DNA from: Mycoavidus cysteinexigens
GTDB taxonomy: Bacteria; Pseudomonadota; Gammaproteobacteria; Burkholderiales; Burkholderiaceae
Assembly (NCBI RefSeq): GCF_003966915.1
Contig: NZ_AP018150.1
Location: 1-64,000 of the forward strand
Reading direction: 5' to 3'
Length of the DNA stretch: 64,000 nt
Shown: positions 59,389 through 64,000 of the stretch, piece after piece
How the letters are laid out: each line of letters starts with the position of its first letter
Position numbering within the stretch: position 1 is the stretch's first letter
Translations under genes and position numbers: made by a program
Notes under the pieces: generated by a model
What the model was told of the DNA's origin: nothing
The model's database searches: none
The model's input: only the letters and a program-made list of their open reading frames with translations

Positions 59389-60390
59389 TTAATCTCGGCT
59401 GGATAGCGACGCTAGTTTATATGGCGTCGCCCGCGCACGATAGTACTGCGCCAACAACGAACCAACGATTAACTGCATTGGATGAAACAGCATTAGAGGC
59501 AAAATGGCAACGCCTACTGTATAGCCGGCGAAAACAATTTGCGCAATCGCCACCCCTGAGCCCAAGCTTCTTTGCGATCCACAGAATAAAATGGTGATCC
59601 GATCGGCTTGGCTAAAGCCAGCGAGCTTGCTTAGATAACCGGTGACGATAAGTCCCAGCATAAGGAGCACGCCATTCACAATGATCAGGCCCAGGAGTGA
59701 GCGCGGTGCAACCTGCGACCATAAACCTTGCACCACGGCCTCGCTAAAGGCCGTGTAAGCAACCAGTGGAATCACGCATTGTTCAAGCCATTTCAAGGGG
59801 CGTGCATGGCGCTCAAAAGAGGCTGCGAGCCAACGGCGAGTCATCTGTCCGATGATAAAAGGCACGAGTAAAAGGAAAGCAATTTGTTTGACCGCAGATA
59901 ACCATAACGCATGGTCTACTCCATGCTGGCTGAAGATTAAGCTGGCGAATAGCGGTGTGATAAGAATGCCCAGCAGATTTGAGGCTGGCGCAGAACATAT
60001 CGCTGCCGCTACATTACCTTTGGCAACTGCGGTGAAAGTAATCGATGCTTGTATCGTCGATGGCAATATGCATAAAAACAGAATGCCCGTATACAGAATT
60101 GGGGTAACCAGCAGCGATAAAATCGGTTTGAGCGTCAGGCCCAGCAGCGGAAACACCGCAAAGGTGCAGCCGAAAATTAGCAGATGCAGCCGCCAATGCA
60201 TGGCTCCAGCGATTAATGTTGCCCGCGGTAATTTGGCCCCATGCATAAAAAAGAGAAGACTAATTGCGCCATTCGCCGCCCAACTGAAGGCCACGGCGGC
60301 TTGACCTTGACAGGGCAGCAGATTGGCGAGAATAACTGCACTTAGGATCGATAAGGTCAGAGTATCCGGCAGAAATTTGGCGCGCATCAA
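59389..60390 (-). CDS. Bile acid:sodium symporter family protein (YfeH-like)
   Basis: This membrane protein of the SBF-like CPA/BASS superfamily has 333 residues and about ten helices. Characteristic parts are WAANGAISLLFFMHGAKLPR at the start, LCILPSTIQASITFTAVAKG in the crossed-helix region, SAPASNLLGILITP, and FCGSQRSLGSGVAIAQIVFA, which matches the bacterial YfeH/SLC10A7 type. The transported compound is unknown. It follows the nitronate monooxygenase gene by six bases on the same strand, so they probably share a transcript. Confidence 0.88.
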   Translation of the reverse strand: MMRAKFLPDTLTLSILSAVILANLLPCQGQAAVAFSWAANGAISLLFFMHGAKLPRATLIAGAMHWRLHLLIFGCTFAVFPLLGLTLKPILSLLVTPILYTGILFLCILPSTIQASITFTAVAKGNVAAAICSAPASNLLGILITPLFASLIFSQHGVDHALWLSAVKQIAFLLLVPFIIGQMTRRWLAASFERHARPLKWLEQCVIPLVAYTAFSEAVVQGLWSQVAPRSLLGLIIVNGVLLMLGLIVTGYLSKLAGFSQADRITILFCGSQRSLGSGVAIAQIVFAGYTVGVAILPLMLFHPMQLIVGSLLAQYYRARATPYKLASLSSRD

Positions 60391-60396
60391 TCGAGC

Positions 60397-61347
60397 TCAG
60401 TCAAACTGTCTGCGCGCTTGGTTATATTCGCCTTTTAGACGTGCTACGAGTTCTGCGACGGAAGGAAGGTTGTCTATCAACCCCACTCCTTGGCCTGCTC
60501 CCCAAATATCTCGCCAGGCTTTGGCTTGGTTATGGTTAAAAACCATTTTTGATTTGTCTGCACTAGGTAGTTGGTTGGGATCTAATCCAGCATTGACAAT
60601 GCTTTGTCGAATATAGTTACCGTGTACGCCGGTAAAAAGGTTAGTGTAGATAATATCGGTTGCCTGGGCCTCAATAATCGCGTTTTTATATTGATCGGTA
60701 GCATTGGCTTCATGCGTTGCGATAAAGCGTGTACCAATATAAGCAAAGTCAGCGCCCATTACTTGCGTGGCGAAAATCGCTTGGCCGGTTGCGATGGCTC
60801 CAGAAAGGACCAGCGGCCCGGCAAAAAAACGCCGCACTTCGCCGACTAATGCAAAAGGCGACAAAGTGCCGGCATGGCCTCCTGCGCCAGCTGCGACCAA
60901 AATCAAACCATCCACCCCAGCCTCTAGCGCTTTGTGTGCATGACGAATACTGATTACGTCATGGAACACAATGCCGCCATAGGCATGCACGGCGTCTATC
61001 AGCTCTTTAATTGGTTCGCGCAAGCTGGTGATAAAAATCGGCACTCGATGCTCAACGCAAACCCGCACGTCATGCTCAAGCCGCGCATTTGTGCTGTGGA
61101 TAATTTGATTAACCGCAAGTGGGCCGATACATGCCTCAGGGTGGGCTGCTTGATAGGCAGCAAGGGCCTGTTTAATTTCTGTAAGCCAGATATCTAGTAA
61201 CTCAGGAGGCCGCGCATTTAAGGCGGGAAAAGCGCCGACAATGCCAGCTTTGCATTGCGCTAACACCAACTCTGGGTAGCTCACGGTGAACATGGGTGCC
61301 GCGATAACCGGCAATACGAGGTTTTGCAAAACTTTGGGGAGAGCCAT
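60397..61347 (-). CDS. Nitronate monooxygenase (2-nitropropane dioxygenase family)
   Basis: This FMN-dependent TIM-barrel enzyme oxidises nitronates to carbonyl compounds and nitrite. The 316-residue protein has LPVIAAPMFTVSYPELVLAQ at the start and the phosphate-binding DGLILVAAGAGGHAGTLSPF motif. LSGAIATGQAIFATQVMGAD and AYIGTRFIATHEANAT then contribute to flavin binding, and WGAGQGVGLIDNLPSVAELV lies at the end. It lies upstream of the symporter gene with a six-base gap. Some family members act instead as enoyl reductases, so the exact substrate is uncertain. Confidence 0.9.
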   Translation of the reverse strand: MALPKVLQNLVLPVIAAPMFTVSYPELVLAQCKAGIVGAFPALNARPPELLDIWLTEIKQALAAYQAAHPEACIGPLAVNQIIHSTNARLEHDVRVCVEHRVPIFITSLREPIKELIDAVHAYGGIVFHDVISIRHAHKALEAGVDGLILVAAGAGGHAGTLSPFALVGEVRRFFAGPLVLSGAIATGQAIFATQVMGADFAYIGTRFIATHEANATDQYKNAIIEAQATDIIYTNLFTGVHGNYIRQSIVNAGLDPNQLPSADKSKMVFNHNQAKAWRDIWGAGQGVGLIDNLPSVAELVARLKGEYNQARRQFD

Positions 61348-61540
61348 TGCATTTCCGCTTTTGTAAGATCACGGCAAAGCGTGATTGATGTGTTTGCTGG
61401 AAAGACCGTGTACTTTACATCCGGCGCAGCCTTTTAAATTTTTACAGCTTACCTGCAAAACTTAAAAGACTGCTAACCTGGCATTGAATCTGAAACTTGC
61501 ATCTTTGCCGGTTGAGTTTAACCAATGCTACGTGAGCTTA

Positions 61541-62572
61541 TCAAGCCGCACAATTTGCTTCAGCGCGCATCCCTAGCCGCGCGAGTAGCGTGCGGTCGGC
61601 TTCTGCTTGTGGGTTGGCGGTGGTTAATAGTTTTTCGCCATAAAAAATTGAATTTGCGCCAGCGAAAAAACACAACGCTTGCAGAGCGGCATCCATCTCT
61701 TCGCGGCCGGCTGATAAGCGCACCATCGCGCGTGGCATAGTGATGCGTGCCACGGCAATTGTCCGCACAAATTCAAATGGATCTAACGGCTCTGTGCCGG
61801 ATAATGGTGTGCCGTCAACTTGTACTAAATTATTAATTGGCACGGATTCTGGATAAGGATCTAAATTAGCGAGTTGCGCAATCAATCCGGCTCGTTCGCG
61901 GCGCGATTCACCCAGGCCGACGATACCGCCGCAACAAACATTAATGTCCGCCTCACGCACATGTTCGAGTGTGTCCAAGCGCTCTTGATAGGTGCGCGTG
62001 CTGATAATTTGCCCGTAAAACTCAGGGGACGTATCCAGGTTGTGGTTGTAGTAATCCAGCCCCGCTTCTTTGAGTGCTTGCGCTTGCGGTTTTTCGAGCA
62101 TGCCTAGCGTGACGCAAGTTTCAAGCCCTAACGCTTTAACTGCGCGGATCATCTCGAGCACTGGCGCCAAGTGCCGTTCTTTCGGGCTGCGCCAGGCCGC
62201 ACCCATGCAAAAACGGGTTGCGCCATGCGCCTTAGCCGCCTTAGCTGCGGTGATGACTTCATCCAGCGGCATTAATTTATCCGCCGCAACGCCCGTATCA
62301 TAATGTGAAGATTGCGGGCAATATGCGCAGTCTTCTGGACAACCGCCGGTCTTGATTGACAGCAGGGTAGATAATTGCACTACATTTGCATCGAAATGCG
62401 CGCGGTGCGTCTGCTGGGCGCGCAACAATAAATCATTGAACGGTAGCTCGTATAACGCAAGGACGTCGGCGATTTTCCACTGAGCTGGGTTGGCCTCGCT
62501 AGGCGCGCAAGTTAACGGCTTTAAAGTCGCTGGTGCCGCATTATGCGAAGCACAAGTCGCTTGTGTCATTGT
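61541..62572 (-). CDS. bioB: Biotin synthase
   Basis: BioB inserts sulphur into dethiobiotin, the last step of biotin synthesis. The radical SAM motif is [15 protein letters not shown] (three cysteines of the 4Fe-4S cluster). Downstream [43 protein letters not shown] and [10 protein letters not shown] are typical. The ATG at 62572 (MTQATCAS) with an AAGGGAA site is preferred over a TTG at 62587. It is last in the bioF-bioD-bioB order, 11 bases after bioD. Confidence 0.96.
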   Translation of the reverse strand, partial: TMTQATCASHNAAPATLKPLTCAPSEANPAQWKIADVLALYELPFNDLLLRAQQTHRAHFDANVVQLSTLLSIKTGGCPEDCAYCPQSSHYDTGVAADKLMPLDEVITAAKAAKAHGATRFCMGAAWRSPKERHLAPVLEMIRAVKALGLETCVTLGMLEKPQAQALKEAGLDYYNHNLDTSPEFYGQIISTRTYQERLDTLEHVREADINVCCGGIVGLGESRRERAGLIAQLANLDPYPESVPINNLVQVDGTPLSGTEPLDPFEFVRTIAVARITMPRAMVRLSAGREEMDAALQALCFFAGANSIFYGEKLLTTANPQAEADRTLLARLGMRAEANCAA

Positions 62573-62583
62573 GTGTTCCCTTA

Positions 62584-63300
62584 TCAAAGGCGCTTAGCGC
62601 AGAGCGCGAGCAGTGGATCGATATTTAAATAAAGCGCGGCAGTCGCAGCCGACGGAGCTTCTAAATGCGGAATTTTACCTAATAGCGGTGCGTTGTATTG
62701 TTGCTCAAAACGTACACGCAAGGTAGCAATGTTTTCGTCGACGTAGCGCATGGTTGGATCGATTTGATTGGCGACCCAACCTACGAACGGGAGCCCGTTT
62801 GCACAGATGGCAGCAGCAGTCAATAATGCATGATTTAAACAACCAAGACGCAAGCCTACTACTAGCACCACGGGCAGCTTTAACGCGCGGGCGAGATCGG
62901 CTGTATCGTAATGGTCATCGAGCGGCACTTGAAAACCGCCAACGCCCTCAACCACAACACAATTGGCCGCCTGGGTTACTGTAGCATAACATTGGATGAT
63001 TTGTTCAATCTCAAGACGGATTCCGTCTTGTCTAGCGGCGATATGCGGAGCTAGGGCTTCTTGACATAAATAAGGTGTGGTCAAGGCCGGCGGCAAAGCA
63101 ACATTGGCTGCCTGCGCAAGAAAATCGGCATCTTCATTACACCAAGCGCCATTGCGATATTCCGCGCCGGCGGCGATGGGTTTCATCGCGGCCGTGCGTA
63201 GCCCGCGCTTGCCGAATGCGTGTAATAACGCGCCTGATGTCAGCGTTTTGCCAATTTCAGTATCAGTGCCGGTTACAAAAAAAGAATAAGATGGATCCAT
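62584..63300 (-). CDS. bioD: Dethiobiotin synthetase
   Basis: BioD closes the ureido ring of biotin using ATP and carbon dioxide. The P-loop [20 protein letters not shown] lies at the N-terminus, MKPIAAGAE provides substrate contacts, and [16 protein letters not shown] carries the second magnesium-binding region. It has 238 residues. Its start overlaps the bioF stop by a base (63300), indicating translational coupling within bioF-bioD-bioB. Confidence 0.95.
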   Translation of the reverse strand: MDPSYSFFVTGTDTEIGKTLTSGALLHAFGKRGLRTAAMKPIAAGAEYRNGAWCNEDADFLAQAANVALPPALTTPYLCQEALAPHIAARQDGIRLEIEQIIQCYATVTQAANCVVVEGVGGFQVPLDDHYDTADLARALKLPVVLVVGLRLGCLNHALLTAAAICANGLPFVGWVANQIDPTMRYVDENIATLRVRFEQQYNAPLLGKIPHLEAPSAATAALYLNIDPLLALCAKRL

Positions 63301-64000
63301 TAGATTTCAGAGGCCAGTAATGCTGCGCTGAGTTGTTCAAGGTCGGCCGACGAATGATTGGCCGATAAAGAAATGCGTAACCGTGATGCGCCTGGCGCTA
63401 CCGTAGGTGGGCGAATGGCAGGCACCCATAGTCCCTGTGCGGCAAGCTGTGCGGCGCATGCCAGTGTAGGTGCGTTGGCGCCGATAATCAAGGGTTGGAT
63501 CGCGGTTACAGAGTCGAGTGCTCGCCAGGGCGTTTGTTGTAATAGTGCGCGCGTTTGGGTGATCCGCTGTTGCAATTGTTGCCGTCTGGTTTGACCTTCG
63601 CTGCTGGCGATAAGGCTCAGGCTAGCTGATGCGGCATGAGCCACAGCTGGCGGCGAGGCGGTGGTGAAAATATAGGGCCGGGCGCGTTGAATCAGCCATT
63701 CGATTACGGTATCGTGCGCAATCACAAAAGCGCCCGCCACGCCGGCCGCCTTACCGAGCGTGGCAATATAAATCAGCTGTGGCGAACGCAGCCCAAATGC
63801 TGATAAAGTCCCCGCTCCATGACTGCCCAGTACGCCAAAGCCATGGGCATCGTCCACCACCAGCCAGGCCCCGTATTTTTCAGCTAAAGCGAGTAGTTCA
63901 TGCAGCGGGGCAAGATCCCCATCCATACTGAAAAGCGCATCTGTCACAATCAGTTTTAATGGCGTCTTGCAAGCGCTTAATAAAGTTTCAAGCGCGACGG
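63300..64000 (-). CDS. bioF: 8-amino-7-oxononanoate synthase, 5' end beyond window
   Basis: BioF condenses pimeloyl-ACP with alanine using pyridoxal phosphate. Only the C-terminal part lies in the window; the frame is still open at 64000 (reading [20 protein letters not shown]). Visible motifs are [30 protein letters not shown] (cofactor-binding aspartate and histidine) and the Schiff-base lysine in [12 protein letters not shown]. The tail [12 protein letters not shown] is typical. It is the upstream gene of the biotin cluster. Confidence 0.95.
   Translation of the reverse strand, partial: VALETLLSACKTPLKLIVTDALFSMDGDLAPLHELLALAEKYGAWLVVDDAHGFGVLGSHGAGTLSAFGLRSPQLIYIATLGKAAGVAGAFVIAHDTVIEWLIQRARPYIFTTASPPAVAHAASASLSLIASSEGQTRRQQLQQRITQTRALLQQTPWRALDSVTAIQPLIIGANAPTLACAAQLAAQGLWVPAIRPPTVAPGASRLRISLSANHSSADLEQLSAALLASEI

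Overview
The window looks like the origin-proximal part of a betaproteobacterial (Burkholderiaceae) chromosome. dnaA-dnaN-gyrB is followed further on by mnmG-rsmG-parA-parB, then atpIBEFHAGDC, fumC, hemE, priA, putA and bioFDB, an order and set of protein sequences typical of Burkholderia relatives. The base composition looks less GC-rich than free-living Burkholderia, and the window is dense in insertion sequences, group II intron material, broken toxin-antitoxin genes and genes with nonsense codons. It also encodes proteins with eukaryotic-style repeats (NACHT-HEAT, LRR, SET). Together this suggests a reduced, host-associated lineage such as a fungal endosymbiont of the Mycoavidus/Glomeribacter type. 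That assignment is inference.

Layout. 1-5.5 kb: replication genes dnaA, dnaN, gyrB. 5.5-16.9 kb: accessory block with a decayed intron reverse transcriptase, a serine recombinase split by an amber codon, a 1570-residue NACHT-HEAT protein, the left end of an IS110-type element cut by a complete group II intron with an HNH reverse transcriptase, and an IS3-family element. 17-20.5 kb: exonuclease, SET protein, YbdK-type ligase and cation/proton antiporter, all on the minus strand. 20.9-25.7 kb: a region with DnaA boxes and a parS site, then mnmG, rsmG, parA, parB; a second parS lies inside mnmG. 25.7-26.0 kb: remnants of an MntA-HepT toxin-antitoxin pair.

25,993-37,634 is read here as one Tn402/Tn5053-like transposon. 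It is bounded by about 180-bp inverted repeats that each carry three copies of a short motif. It encodes a TniB/ExeA-like AAA ATPase, the C-terminal part of a TniA-like DDE transposase and a truncated resolvase, and it has been invaded by two IS3-family elements. Its cargo is a 1838-residue TPR / SEFIR-TIR-like / NACHT / HEAT protein whose repeat domain is built from 19 almost identical 99-bp units. The cargo sits between two inverted copies of a res-like region plus the start of a resolvase gene. This bacterial NLR-like receptor, its recently amplified repeats and its possibly rearranging cassette are the most interesting content of the window. The protein at 8360-13072 is an older, diverged paralogue with a different N-terminus.

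37.8-40.4 kb: AT-rich island with a truncated pRiA4b ORF-3-like gene, an IS630-type transposase fragment, an unrecognised 208-residue protein and a secreted LRR protein. 40.4-64 kb: housekeeping genes for F1Fo ATP synthase, fumarase, haem synthesis, replication restart, proline catabolism, amino-acid uptake, exporters and biotin synthesis (bioF cut by the window end). A hipBA remnant with two operator palindromes lies before putA, and a candidate minus-strand structured RNA lies between fumC and hemE. No rRNA, tRNA or CRISPR array was recognised.
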